Shown here piece after piece: positions 6,875 through 14,949 of a stretch of DNA of 22,606 nt (positions are counted from its first letter, which is position 1; every line of letters begins with the position of its first letter). The DNA comes from JBEKTW01 sp049515655. GTDB lineage: Bacteria; Bacteroidota; Ignavibacteria; UBA10030; SZUA-254. A program made the translations under genes and the position numbers. The notes under the pieces are model-generated. The model was given only the letters and a program-made list of their open reading frames with translations, searched no databases and was not told the origin of the DNA. The stretch lies in NCBI GenBank assembly GCA_049515655.1, contig JBEKTW010000036.1, forward strand, positions 1 to 22,606, read 5' to 3'.

Positions 6875-7981
6875 ATGAAAACCATTTGTGCCATGTTTGT
6901 TCTTTGCTGCGCATGCGCCCAGGCCCAGATCAGCTTCACGGGCTCCGGCCTTCAAACTGTTTTGCTGAACGGGGAGTATACTCAATTCTCTTATCTCGAC
7001 ACGTTGACGGTCAATCTCGGAACCGCTTCCAATTCCCAGCAGGACATGGATTTTTCACACTTGCCTCTGGTAAGCGGACAGTACAATGATACCAACTACC
7101 AGAGCTATCTGCCGCCCGCCGGTCACCTGATGTCCAGCGCTTTTCCCGGCGCTACGCTCTGCCAGACCTTCACGCAGGTGACTACCTTCTCCATCTATAC
7201 CGGCACAATTACGTTCGTGCAGTACTTAAGGGCGGATAACACCGGGGGATATAACGTCGGTGGTGTCTATCAACAACAGTGGTCTCCTTCCCCCCCTCCC
7301 GGAATGTCCGACACAACCATGGTCGTTCATAACAATGCCTTGGGATATCCCATGCCGGCAACTCTGGGAACAACGAAGACGTGGACCGATACAACTTATG
7401 ACCCGACGAGCGGTGGTACTATGACGATCTCAAGCCAGACGATGACCTTCGACGGTTACGGGAATATCACATATCCCGATGGGAGAACACTTTCTTCACT
7501 CCGGGTGCTTGAGGATAGAACGGATAATGGGTTCAATAATGGTGTCTTTCAATACCATTCACGCAACAAACAAGTAACCTATATCAGCCAGGATTTTTCT
7601 CAACTGCTCTTCGACGTGGACTCCACCTTCAGCGGGGGCACAACGGTGGCCCACGATTACAGATTTACACCGAAAACAGGTGTGCTGAGCGTGAGGGAAG
7701 TTTCCAATTCCGCACCGAAGGAGTTCAGTCTCTCCCAGAACTATCCGAATCCTTTCAACCCGTCAACGAAGATATCCTTCACGGTAGCAAAGAGTGACTT
7801 TATATCTCTCAAAGTCTACAATTTACTCGGACAGGAAGTTGGAACCCTCGTCAACCAGCAAATGATGCCGGGCACGTACGAAGCGACATTTGATGCCAGC
7901 CATCTTCCCAGCGGACTGTATCTCTATCGTCTCTCCGCAGGCGGCCTTCAACAGGTGAGAAAGATGACATTCATGAAGTAG
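6875..7981 (+). CDS. Secreted protein with type IX sorting domain
   Basis: This 368-residue protein starts with a signal peptide (MKTICAMFVLCCACAQAQ) and ends in a Por/type IX sorting domain from about residue 283. That domain has the SLSQNYPNPFNPSTKISF motif, VYNLLGQEV, the LPSGLYLYRL motif and a basic terminus. It should cross the inner membrane by Sec and the outer membrane by the type IX system, with the sorting domain removed. The middle (about 20-280) is Thr/Ser/Gly/Tyr-rich beta structure with no family I recognise. A strong site (AAGGGG) precedes the ATG at 6875. An inverted-repeat element separates it from its candidate promoter, and a strong terminator follows. Confidence 0.88.
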   Translation: MKTICAMFVLCCACAQAQISFTGSGLQTVLLNGEYTQFSYLDTLTVNLGTASNSQQDMDFSHLPLVSGQYNDTNYQSYLPPAGHLMSSAFPGATLCQTFTQVTTFSIYTGTITFVQYLRADNTGGYNVGGVYQQQWSPSPPPGMSDTTMVVHNNALGYPMPATLGTTKTWTDTTYDPTSGGTMTISSQTMTFDGYGNITYPDGRTLSSLRVLEDRTDNGFNNGVFQYHSRNKQVTYISQDFSQLLFDVDSTFSGGTTVAHDYRFTPKTGVLSVREVSNSAPKEFSLSQNYPNPFNPSTKISFTVAKSDFISLKVYNLLGQEVGTLVNQQMMPGTYEATFDASHLPSGLYLYRLSAGGLQQVRKMTFMK

Positions 7982-8030
7982 GCAAACTGTGACACCGATG
8001 CAATCTGCATCGTGATGTAAAGTTTCAACC

Positions 8031-8066
8031 ACCCCATCCCGATCGTCGGGATGGGGTTTTTATTTT
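8031..8066 (+). terminator. Intrinsic terminator after the type IX cargo gene
   Basis: A perfect 12-bp stem (accccatcccga, 8031-8042, with 8046-8057) with a 3-nt loop runs into tttttatttt. It doubles as the first module of the composite palindromic repeat (copy 2), so the repeat may act as a portable terminator. Confidence 0.8.
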
Positions 8067-8070
8067 GGTA

Positions 8071-8131
8071 GGACAGATTTCCTAATCTGTCCACGTTGGT
8101 AAATCGGTGGGACAGATTTCCCAATCTGTCC
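8071..8131 (+). repeat. Composite palindromic repeat, copy 2
   Basis: Two 22-bp palindromes with arms ggacagatt/aatctgtcc (8071-8092 and 8110-8131) are separated by a 17-nt spacer resembling that of copy 1 (4078-4137). With the terminator hairpin before them they form the same unit, here with both palindromes intact. Confidence 0.65.
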
Positions 8132-8204
8132 ACGTCTCGTTTCCTTTGTTGTGCAGGATCCGTGTATTTTATCTCCCCTCCACCTTCCGAAATCTCGATG
8201 CAGT

Positions 8205-8233
8205 TTGCATCTCCAGGGGCAACCTTGTATATT
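8205..8233 (+). promoter_or_regulatory. Candidate promoter of the four-helix-bundle gene/mutM pair
   Basis: TTGCAT (8205-8210), 17 nt, then TATATT (8228-8233) preceded by TG. Transcription would start near 8240, about 20 nt before the ATG, with GGGGAGG in between. Confidence 0.55.
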
Positions 8234-8259
8234 ATGCAAGATTTCGGGGAGGATTGAAC

Positions 8260-8820
8260 ATGACTGCAGACGATACAATTATTCCACCGCATGGCGGTTA
8301 CCAGAAGCTCAAATCGTACCAGATGGCGGAAATTGTTTACGATGCCACGGTGAAGTTCTGTGCGCGATTCATTGATCGTAGGTCCCGCACGGTCGACCAA
8401 ATGGTGCAGGCCGCGAGAAGTGGCAAACAAAACATCGCGGAAGGAAGCATGGCATCCGGTACGTCGAAAGAAACGGAGATCAAGCTTGTCAGCGTTGCTC
8501 GGGCAAGTCTGGAAGAACTATTGCTTGATTATCAAGATTTCTTGCGCCAACATGGATTTTGCCTATGGGGAAAGGATCACCCCACGGTTCAGCAAATCCG
8601 CCAGCTCGCTTGGCGAAGTAGTAAGTCATATTTGACGTATTCGTCCTATATTGAAGAATCCCCGGCAGAATTTGCCGCTAACACCATGATCTGCTTGCTC
8701 CATCAAACAAGCTACCTTCTGGATCAGCAATTGCATCAACTTGAAAGACAATTTCTTCTCGAGGGTGGGTTCAGGGAGCGCCTTTACAACGCTCGAAAGA
8801 ATATCAGAGACAGGCGATAG
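8260..8820 (+). CDS. Four-helix-bundle protein (23S intervening-sequence/S23 family)
   Basis: This 186-residue protein belongs to the four-helix-bundle family first seen inside 23S rRNA intervening sequences. Typical features are LKSYQMAEIVYDATVKF, SRTVDQMVQAARSGKQNIAEG (about 42-62) and TSKETEIKLVSVARASLEELL, followed by a C-terminal helical extension. The family forms helical oligomers; some members accompany diversity-generating retroelements, but none is visible here, so the role is unknown. The frame runs back to 8107 through a repeat, but the ATG at 8260 has a strong GGGGAGG and a promoter just upstream. mutM follows after 22 bp, suggesting an operon. Confidence 0.85.
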   Translation: MTADDTIIPPHGGYQKLKSYQMAEIVYDATVKFCARFIDRRSRTVDQMVQAARSGKQNIAEGSMASGTSKETEIKLVSVARASLEELLLDYQDFLRQHGFCLWGKDHPTVQQIRQLAWRSSKSYLTYSSYIEESPAEFAANTMICLLHQTSYLLDQQLHQLERQFLLEGGFRERLYNARKNIRDRR

Positions 8821-8842
8821 CCAAGAATTCTCGATTCAGATC

Positions 8843-9808
8843 TTGCCCGAACTCCCCGACATCACCGTTTACGTCGAAGCCCTTGAACAAAGGATTCTCC
8901 ACCGTCCGCTGGAGAGAATTCGCATCGCCAGCCCGGTCCTCCTTCGAAGTGTCTACCCCGCGATAACGGAGGCGGAGGGAAAAACCGTCGTCGGTTTGCG
9001 CCGCATTGGGAAGCAGATTGTGTGGGAGCTGGAAGATGAATTGTTCCTCGTTTTTCACCTTATGATTGCCGGCAGATTTCACTGGAAGAAACGGGGTGCG
9101 AAGCCGGGCGGGAAAGGCGGGCTTGCTGCCTTCGATTTTCCCGATGGAACGCTTCTCCTGACCGAGGCGAGCACCAAGAAGAGAGCTTCACTCCATCTCG
9201 TGAAAGGCACGCATTCTCTTTCTTCGTTTGACCGCGGCGGACTCGAAGTCCTGAGCGCCACGGCGGAGCAGTTTCGTACGGCTCTCTTCAGAGAAAACCA
9301 CACACTGAAGCGGACTCTGACGGACCCACGACTTTTCAGCGCGATCGGAAACGCTTATTCCGATGAAATACTGCACCGTGCCCGGCTCTCGCCACTGAAA
9401 CTCTCTCAAAACCTGAAGGAATCTGAGGTTGTCCGACTCTTCTCGGCCACGCAGGAAACGCTCGGCGAGTGGATAGAGAAACTCAGAAGCCAGACAGGGA
9501 AGTCATTCCCGGAAAAAGTCACGGCGTTTCGCCCGGAGATGTCAGTGCATGGTAAATTTGGAAAGCCATGCCCGGTCTGCGGCACGAGCGTGCAGCGAAT
9601 CGTGTATGCGGAAAATGAATGTAACTACTGTCCCCGATGCCAGACGGAGGGGAAAATTCTCGCCGACCGATCCCTCTCGCGACTCCTCAAGGACGATTGG
9701 CCAAGAACCATCGAGGAATTAGAGGCCGCCCCGGCACTGAATAAATCACCCCAGCCCGATGGCGGCAAAGGATCTAGCAGGGAAAAAATACTAAACTCGA
9801 AACACTAA
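8843..9808 (+). CDS. mutM: Formamidopyrimidine-DNA glycosylase (Fpg/MutM)
   Basis: This base-excision repair glycosylase removes oxidised purines such as 8-oxoguanine and nicks the strand. The essential N-terminus is PELPD (P2 nucleophile, E3), which fixes the start at the TTG of 8843, since Pro2 must follow the initiator. K57 is conserved in place, as are HLMIAGRF (72-79), the GNAYSDEIL helix-two-turn-helix region (168-176) and a C4 zinc finger (C242, C245, C262, C265). Total length is 321 residues, with about 50 residues beyond the finger where most homologues stop. The last few codons (KILNSKH, stop) run into an A/T-rich repeat. No strong ribosome site precedes the TTG; translation may be coupled to the upstream gene. 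Confidence 0.93.
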   Translation: MPELPDITVYVEALEQRILHRPLERIRIASPVLLRSVYPAITEAEGKTVVGLRRIGKQIVWELEDELFLVFHLMIAGRFHWKKRGAKPGGKGGLAAFDFPDGTLLLTEASTKKRASLHLVKGTHSLSSFDRGGLEVLSATAEQFRTALFRENHTLKRTLTDPRLFSAIGNAYSDEILHRARLSPLKLSQNLKESEVVRLFSATQETLGEWIEKLRSQTGKSFPEKVTAFRPEMSVHGKFGKPCPVCGTSVQRIVYAENECNYCPRCQTEGKILADRSLSRLLKDDWPRTIEELEAAPALNKSPQPDGGKGSSREKILNSKH

Positions 9809-9985
9809 ATCCTAAACAAATCCTAAATCCAAATCTCCAAATCCCAAATAAGATCTAAATCCTAGTATGAGACATCTGAAAAATCAAAAAGACTTGTCGT
9901 TCTAATTGATGTTTTGATTTTTGGATTTAGGGCTTAGATTTTGTTTAAGATTTCGGATTTCGAGATTGTGATTTCGGACATCTAG
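9786..9985. repeat. A/T-rich long imperfect inverted repeat
   Basis: The left arm has repeated aaatcctaaa/aaatcc words; the right arm has their complements (ggatttagg, ttagattttgtttaagatttcgg). An 11-bp perfect inner stem (aaaaatcaaaa, 9879-9889, with 9912-9922) closes a 22-nt loop. It overlaps the last codons and stop of mutM. It is related in word content to 6633-6838, and a short fragment of the same words lies just before ychF (10685-10717). The 233 bp between mutM and the next gene hold nothing else. Confidence 0.55.
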
Positions 9986-10041
9986 AACTTTACTTCATTT
10001 GATCCCTCTGTATCTTTCGTCCACAATCATGATCAGTCTTT

Positions 10042-10602
10042 ATGAACCTCGAAGCTGAAATCCTCAAAGAGCACTCAAAACGCCAGACCATCAAGATCGG
10101 AAAGTGGGTCGGAAACGACCCAAAACGTTTCAGGCAGCTGATGGCGTTGTTTCTGCGGGGTGATTATCGCGTCACCCAACGCTCGGCGTGGATCGTGAGT
10201 TACTCTTCGGATCACTATCCGGCGCTTATCAGGCCGTGGCTGCCCGCGATGGTTAAAAAGATGCAGGAGCCCGGCGTCCATGAGGCGGTTCTCCGGAATG
10301 TCGTGCGCATTCTCCAGTGTGTCGACATCCCTCGCCCGATACTCGGGAGGGTCATGGCGCAGTGTTTCGATTATCTCGCATCGCCGGGATATCCCATCGC
10401 CGTTCGTGCGAAGGCGATGACGGTTCTTTGCAATATCGCGAAGAAACAACCCGCAATCAGAGGAGAGCTGCGTGCGATGATCGAGCAGATGCTCCCGCAC
10501 GCGGGAAGCGGACTGTTGTCCCGGGGCAGGAAGGTCCTGAGACAGCTGGATTCACTGAGTGATCGAACCCCCTCTGGAGAAAAGACGGCTCATCATCATT
10601 GA
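10042..10602 (+). CDS. HEAT-like helical-repeat protein, function unknown
   Basis: This 186-residue protein is almost wholly alpha-helical, with no signal peptide or membrane segment. Successive helix pairs (about 27-55 FRQLMALFLRGDYRVTQRSA, 60-75, 77-95, 98-115, 118-150) look like HEAT/ARM-type repeats. These usually form a curved scaffold for binding protein or nucleic acid. It ends with a polar tail and HHH. The ATG at 10042 lacks an obvious ribosome site. It stands between mutM and ychF in the same direction, but with gaps of more than 100 bp on both sides, so it is probably its own unit. It is likely a lineage-specific protein. Confidence 0.65.
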   Translation: MNLEAEILKEHSKRQTIKIGKWVGNDPKRFRQLMALFLRGDYRVTQRSAWIVSYSSDHYPALIRPWLPAMVKKMQEPGVHEAVLRNVVRILQCVDIPRPILGRVMAQCFDYLASPGYPIAVRAKAMTVLCNIAKKQPAIRGELRAMIEQMLPHAGSGLLSRGRKVLRQLDSLSDRTPSGEKTAHHH

Positions 10603-10723
10603 TTTTACAGCATATTTTCTTATCTTATCTGTGAAAGTGATGGTACGAAGACTCCAGCGCGAAATTCTTTACTTTTCTTAGCCAAATCGAAAATCCTCAA
10701 TCCAAAATCGCAAATCATAAGTC

Positions 10724-11818
10724 ATGGGTTTCAATTGTGGCATAGTCGGACTTCCTAACGTTGGCAAGTCCACGTTGTTTAACGTGATAACGGCTGCCGG
10801 CGCAAAGGTAGCGAATTATCCTTTCACGACCATCGAGCCGCAAGTCGGAATCGTCCCGGTCCCCGATGCCCGTCTTGACAGACTTGCAGCGATGTTCAAG
10901 CCGCCGAAGGTCCTGCCGACCACGATCGAGTTTGTCGATATCGCGGGTTTGGTGAAAAATGCAAGCAAAGGCGAAGGACTCGGGAATCAATTTCTTTCCC
11001 ACATCCGCGAAGTAGATGCAATCGCTCACGTGGTTCGCTGCTTTGATGACAAGGATGTGATTCATGTCGAGAACACCATCGACCCGAAACGTGACATCGA
11101 GATTGTCCAGACGGAGTTGCTGCTGAAGGACCTGGAAACGACAGAAAAACGACTTCATGAAGTCGAAAAGAAAGTCAAAAGCGGAGACAAAAAGTTGAAG
11201 CTGGAGATCGATTTCCTCAACCGGGTAAAAAATCATCTCGGCTCCGGGAAAACGGTTCGCTCCTTGAATATTCAGCCAAATGAAGTAGAATTCTTCCGCT
11301 GCCTGTATCTCCTCACCGACAAACCGGTCATGTATGTCGCCAACGTGAACGAGGAGGGGCTGACGCGTGAATCGGAATACGTAAAAACTGTCAAGGGGAT
11401 TGCCAAACAAGAGGGCGCGCGGGTCATCGCTGTCGATGCGGAGATGGAAGCTGAAATTGCCGGTATGGCGTATCAAGAGCGGGAGGAATTTCTACGGGAC
11501 CTTGGCCTGCCGGAATCAGGATTGGACAAAATCATCCATGAGGGCTACTCCGTACTGAATCTCATTACATTCTTCACCCATAATGAAAAAGAGCTTCGCG
11601 CATGGACGGTCAGGCAGGGCACGAAAGCGCCCCAGGCCGCGGGGAAAATCCATTCCGATTTTGAACGAGGATTTATCCGGGCCGAGGTGATGAAATATTC
11701 CCACCTCGAACAATTAGGTTCCGAACATGCGCTTAGAGAAAAAGGGCTGCTCGCCGTTCACGGTCACGATTATGTCGTTGAGGACGGCGACGTGATGTTC
11801 TTCAGGTTCAATGTCTGA
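10724..11818 (+). CDS. ychF: Ribosome-binding ATPase YchF (Obg-family)
   Basis: This 364-residue protein matches the normal YchF/OLA1 length. It has G1 GLPNVGKS (about 9-16), the switch region NYPFTTIEP, G3 DIAG (about 72-75) and, instead of NKxD, the NVNE of this subfamily (about 207-210), which prefers ATP. A coiled-coil insertion (around 125-170, KDLETTEKRLHEVEKKVKSG) and a C-terminal TGS domain ending in EDGDVMFFRFNV follow. It binds ribosomes in the cytoplasm and is linked to stress and redox control. The ATG at 10724 has no Shine-Dalgarno site; a scrap of the aaatcc repeat precedes it. Confidence 0.97.
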   Translation: MGFNCGIVGLPNVGKSTLFNVITAAGAKVANYPFTTIEPQVGIVPVPDARLDRLAAMFKPPKVLPTTIEFVDIAGLVKNASKGEGLGNQFLSHIREVDAIAHVVRCFDDKDVIHVENTIDPKRDIEIVQTELLLKDLETTEKRLHEVEKKVKSGDKKLKLEIDFLNRVKNHLGSGKTVRSLNIQPNEVEFFRCLYLLTDKPVMYVANVNEEGLTRESEYVKTVKGIAKQEGARVIAVDAEMEAEIAGMAYQEREEFLRDLGLPESGLDKIIHEGYSVLNLITFFTHNEKELRAWTVRQGTKAPQAAGKIHSDFERGFIRAEVMKYSHLEQLGSEHALREKGLLAVHGHDYVVEDGDVMFFRFNV

Positions 11819-11898
11819 ACCCGGCTGTATCGCGCCATCGGAATCCTACCTGACGTATCAGCCGTGAACGTCGAGGGAGTTTGACGTTCTGCTTCAAA

Positions 11899-12978
11899 TC
11901 ACACGAACAGGTCCTCTTGACGTAACTCTTTGTGACGAAAATGGTTCGTCGAGAGAGACACCCCCGTTTTGTTTAGGCCGTATTTCCTGCAGTTCAGTCG
12001 GAACAGTTTATCGATCGCTCTCGCCATTTCTCCCTTTCCCTCGAACCGGATGTTGAACCGGGGGTCGTCGAGTTTGCCGCCGTGAACATCTTTGACGAGA
12101 TGGAGGATCTTGGCAGCCCGGTCGGGGAACTCCCGTTCCAACCATTCGGAAAACAGCTGCTGAACCGGACCGGGGAGACGCAGGAATACATAGGATGCTG
12201 ACCTTGCACCCCGTGCCGAAATTTCCCTCAGGATGGCCGGTAATTCTTTGTCATTCAATCCCGGGATCACGGGGGAAATGAGAACCTCGACGGGGATTCC
12301 GGAGGAAGCGAGAGCTTCGATTGTCTCTAATCGTCTGGAGGCTATCGACGTGCGCGGTTCCATCCTGCGTGTCAGAGTCTCGTCGAGAGTTGTCATGGAG
12401 ATTGTCACACTGATGAGATTTAGTTCTGCAAGCTGCTTCAGAATATCGAGGTCGCGGGTGACGAGATGATTTTTTGTGATGATGCCCACCGGGTTGCGAT
12501 ACTTCAGGAATACCTCCAGGCATTGCCGCGTGATCTTCAGTTTTCGTTCAACGGGTTGGTAGCAATCCGTATTGCCGGAGAGGCAAACCATTTGCGGCTT
12601 CCAGCTTTTCTTTTGGAATGCTTCGCTCAAAAGCCGGGCGGCATCCATTTTCACCATGATTTTTGTCTCGAAATCGATCCCGGATGAGAATCCCAGATAC
12701 TCATGGCTGGGTCGTGCATAGCAATAAATGCATCCATGTTCGCAACCGCGGTAGGGGTTAATACTGTAGGTGAACGGAATGTCCGGGCTGTCGTTCTTTG
12801 CTAAGATAGTCTTAGATGTGTCCTTCAGGAAGACGGTTTGGATCTTACGCTCTTCATCGTCTGGTCCCCATTCGATCTCTATCGGCTCGAGATGTAACTG
12901 ACTGAAGCGGTTCGGCGGGTTAAATCCTGCCCCGCGGCCTTTCCTGCGGATTGACTTATCGATAATGGAGTCTGGCAT
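11899..12978 (-). CDS. Radical SAM protein of the PA0069/SplB-like family
   Basis: This 359-residue radical SAM enzyme has the cluster motif CEHGCIYC (C79, C83, C86) shortly after NPYRG. SLSGNTDCYQP-like and TKNHLVTRDLDIL blocks follow, then a TIM-barrel continuation (SVTISMTTLDETLTRRMEP, VEVLISPVIPGLND). These mark the COG1533 group, related to spore photoproduct lyase. The N-terminal RRKGRGAGFNPPNRF is typical of the PA0069 subfamily, whose reaction is not established. The ATG at 12978 lies 2 bp after the stop of the type IX cargo gene, so the two are almost surely co-transcribed. It converges with ychF, 80 bp away. Confidence 0.9.
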   Translation of the reverse strand: MPDSIIDKSIRRKGRGAGFNPPNRFSQLHLEPIEIEWGPDDEERKIQTVFLKDTSKTILAKNDSPDIPFTYSINPYRGCEHGCIYCYARPSHEYLGFSSGIDFETKIMVKMDAARLLSEAFQKKSWKPQMVCLSGNTDCYQPVERKLKITRQCLEVFLKYRNPVGIITKNHLVTRDLDILKQLAELNLISVTISMTTLDETLTRRMEPRTSIASRRLETIEALASSGIPVEVLISPVIPGLNDKELPAILREISARGARSASYVFLRLPGPVQQLFSEWLEREFPDRAAKILHLVKDVHGGKLDDPRFNIRFEGKGEMARAIDKLFRLNCRKYGLNKTGVSLSTNHFRHKELRQEDLFV

Positions 12979-12980
12979 TG

Positions 12981-14450
12981 CTATTTGATCAGAAGCAGCT
13001 TTCTTGTTTCAATATAGGTGCCGGCCTGGAGTCGATAGTAATATACCCCGCTTGCGAATTCGGACCCGTTCCATTGCTTTGAATAGCTGCCCGGAGCCAA
13101 TTGTTCCGACACAAGCGTCGCGATTTCTACGCCGAGGATATTGAAAATCTTCAGTGACACAAATCCCAATTCTGGTACTGTAAACCGTATCGTTGTGCTC
13201 GGATTGAAAGGATTAGGGTAGTTTTGGGAGAGTTCGTACGTCGGTTTGATTGTCCTGTCCGGGGCGGAGCTCACGCCGCCGTTTGTAGTATGAAGGACCA
13301 GCGCCTGCCCGGATGACTGGCCACAGATGAATCCGACATTCTCGTTCAGGAGCTGGCCTGCTGCGAGATAGACATCTGACAGGGAGTCAACATCTTGTGC
13401 CTGCCACGTACTACCGCCGTCTATCGTTTTGATGATAAATGGTGATAAAACCTGGCCCTGGATTTTTTCTCCAAAGACAATTCCGATGTCTGTTCCCTTG
13501 ACGAATCGGATCCCATGGAGCAGGGTGTTGCTCATCTGGACCGGCATCGACCATATAAAACCTGCAGCGTCGCCCTTGAGAACAAAACTTCTGGTTGCTG
13601 AGTCTCCGACGAGATATTCAGAGGACGAGTTCAAATAAACGTCGGGAAAATGAAGGCCGGGACTATCTTCGTCTGTCCAGGTGGCTCCGCCGTCGTGGGT
13701 TCTGACGATGATTCCATCCGACGTCACGCTGTCGACACTTTTTGTGCCGACTGCGATGCCGTTTAAGGAATCGAGAAAATAAATGCTGCGGAAGGCATCA
13801 AACGAATGAACCCGGTAAGATTCGCTCCAGGTATTCCCGCCATTCGTTGTCTTCAGAATGCCGGAAAACCCGGAATCTTGCGCATCATAGGTGACGAAGC
13901 CGTAGGACGTGTCAATAAAACATCCGCCAATCAGATATGTGACGAAGTCCGGCAGCGTACCCCGAGGGCGCCAGGAACTACCCCCATCCGTCGTTTTCAG
14001 AAAATATCCGCGATAACCGATTGAGTCTCCTCTGACGATGCCGAGCTCATATCCTCTGTTGCGTTTCGATCTCTCTTCCATTGTGCGAACCCCCAGCCGG
14101 GGAAATTCTAGCGCAATCGCTTTCATCGTTGTGGGCAGGTTGTACGCACCGGCAATATATCCTATGTTCGTGTCCGGAAAACATACAGTGACACATGATC
14201 GAGTGGACTCCGGCAGTTGGGCGGACTGCCACAACTCGCCACCGTTTGTGGTGTAGATGATCTTCCCGATGAAGAATCCAGCCCAGCCGGCCGCAACGCC
14301 GTGGTGTTCGTTAACAAAGGAGGTCGAGAGTAACATGTTGACATCCGGGGGAGTGGACTGTACGTGCCATTGCGCCATGCCCGGGGCCGATATGATGATT
14401 GATAGAAGGGTGAATACCACAAAGCTCTGCAGGAAGTGTTTTTTCTTCAT
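12981..14450 (-). CDS. Secreted BNR/Ycf48-like repeat protein with type IX sorting domain
   Basis: This 489-residue protein has a signal peptide (MKKKHFLQSFVVFTLLSIIISAPGMAQ). Several beta-propeller repeats follow with the TTxGGxxW signature (TTNGGELW, TTDGGSSW, TTNGGNTW, THDGGATW, TIDGGSTW) spaced about 60-80 residues, as in BNR/Ycf48-like propellers. The last 85 residues are a type IX sorting domain (ELSQNYPNPFNPSTTIRF, IFNILGVEI, FASGVYYYRL). It is probably exported to the surface; the propeller suggests binding of glycan or protein, but the ligand is unknown. The ATG at 14450 has AGGA six bases upstream. The radical SAM gene follows after 2 bp. Confidence 0.9.
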   Translation of the reverse strand: MKKKHFLQSFVVFTLLSIIISAPGMAQWHVQSTPPDVNMLLSTSFVNEHHGVAAGWAGFFIGKIIYTTNGGELWQSAQLPESTRSCVTVCFPDTNIGYIAGAYNLPTTMKAIALEFPRLGVRTMEERSKRNRGYELGIVRGDSIGYRGYFLKTTDGGSSWRPRGTLPDFVTYLIGGCFIDTSYGFVTYDAQDSGFSGILKTTNGGNTWSESYRVHSFDAFRSIYFLDSLNGIAVGTKSVDSVTSDGIIVRTHDGGATWTDEDSPGLHFPDVYLNSSSEYLVGDSATRSFVLKGDAAGFIWSMPVQMSNTLLHGIRFVKGTDIGIVFGEKIQGQVLSPFIIKTIDGGSTWQAQDVDSLSDVYLAAGQLLNENVGFICGQSSGQALVLHTTNGGVSSAPDRTIKPTYELSQNYPNPFNPSTTIRFTVPELGFVSLKIFNILGVEIATLVSEQLAPGSYSKQWNGSEFASGVYYYRLQAGTYIETRKLLLIK

Positions 14451-14579
14451 GTCAAATCCTGTTCTGGATTTTTTGTTGGCGTGATTTGGTTTGATAACCG
14501 TCTATCTCATGGGGGGCAGCTTTCCGGTGTCAAAGAAATCTGTGGGAAGTTGTGCGCCATAGTCTGGAATCGCTGGGCG

Positions 14580-14921
14580 CTATCGGATTCCCAGCATCTT
14601 CCGTGCCTCGTCCGACATCATCGCGGGAGTCCATTGCGGCTCCCACACGATACGCACGTCGGCCTCGTGGACACCAGGAAGGTCGAGCATTTTCTCCCGG
14701 ATGTTGTCGGCGATGTAATTTCCCATGCCGCAGCCGGGAGTGGTCAGCGTCATTTTCACGCCGACCCAGTCGTCGATGATCTTAATACCGTAAATCAATC
14801 CAAGGTCAACAACGTTCACGGGGATCTCGGGGTCGTAGCATGTCTTGAGTGCGGCGTACACCTGCTCTTCACTGATGACCCCGTTCCCTTTCTGTTCAAG
14901 GGGTTTCTGCTGGTCCATCAT
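14580..14921 (-). CDS. MIP18/DUF59-family iron-sulfur assembly factor (SufT-like)
   Basis: This 113-residue protein is one MIP18-family domain. YDPEIPVNVVDLGLIYG (29-45) and TTPGCGMG with C64 are the family hallmarks; the cysteine is the conserved functional residue. Relatives (SufT, PaaD-like, the CIA factor FAM96) help mature iron-sulfur proteins in the cytoplasm. No other suf gene is nearby, so the specific client is unknown. Start at the first of two ATGs (14921), six bases after AAAGGA. It lies upstream of the type IX/radical SAM pair on the same strand with a gap of 129 bp; a radical SAM client of this factor is an appealing but unproved link. Confidence 0.9.
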   Translation of the reverse strand: MMDQQKPLEQKGNGVISEEQVYAALKTCYDPEIPVNVVDLGLIYGIKIIDDWVGVKMTLTTPGCGMGNYIADNIREKMLDLPGVHEADVRIVWEPQWTPAMMSDEARKMLGIR

Positions 14922-14949
14922 TTTTCCTTTCTATGAGAAGGTAAAGATT

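Noticed and set aside
8071..8131. Possible mini-CRISPR (two similar palindromes with a spacer)
   Set aside because: Only two units, each a full palindrome, and the spacer is itself conserved with the copy near 4100; no cas genes.
8107..8259. N-terminal extension of the four-helix-bundle protein
   Set aside because: The extra 51 codons are palindromic repeat and promoter sequence; the ATG at 8260 has the ribosome site.
11866..11889. gaacgtc/gacgttc hairpin between convergent ychF and the radical SAM gene
   Set aside because: A 7-bp stem with no T-run on either side; too weak to call a terminator.
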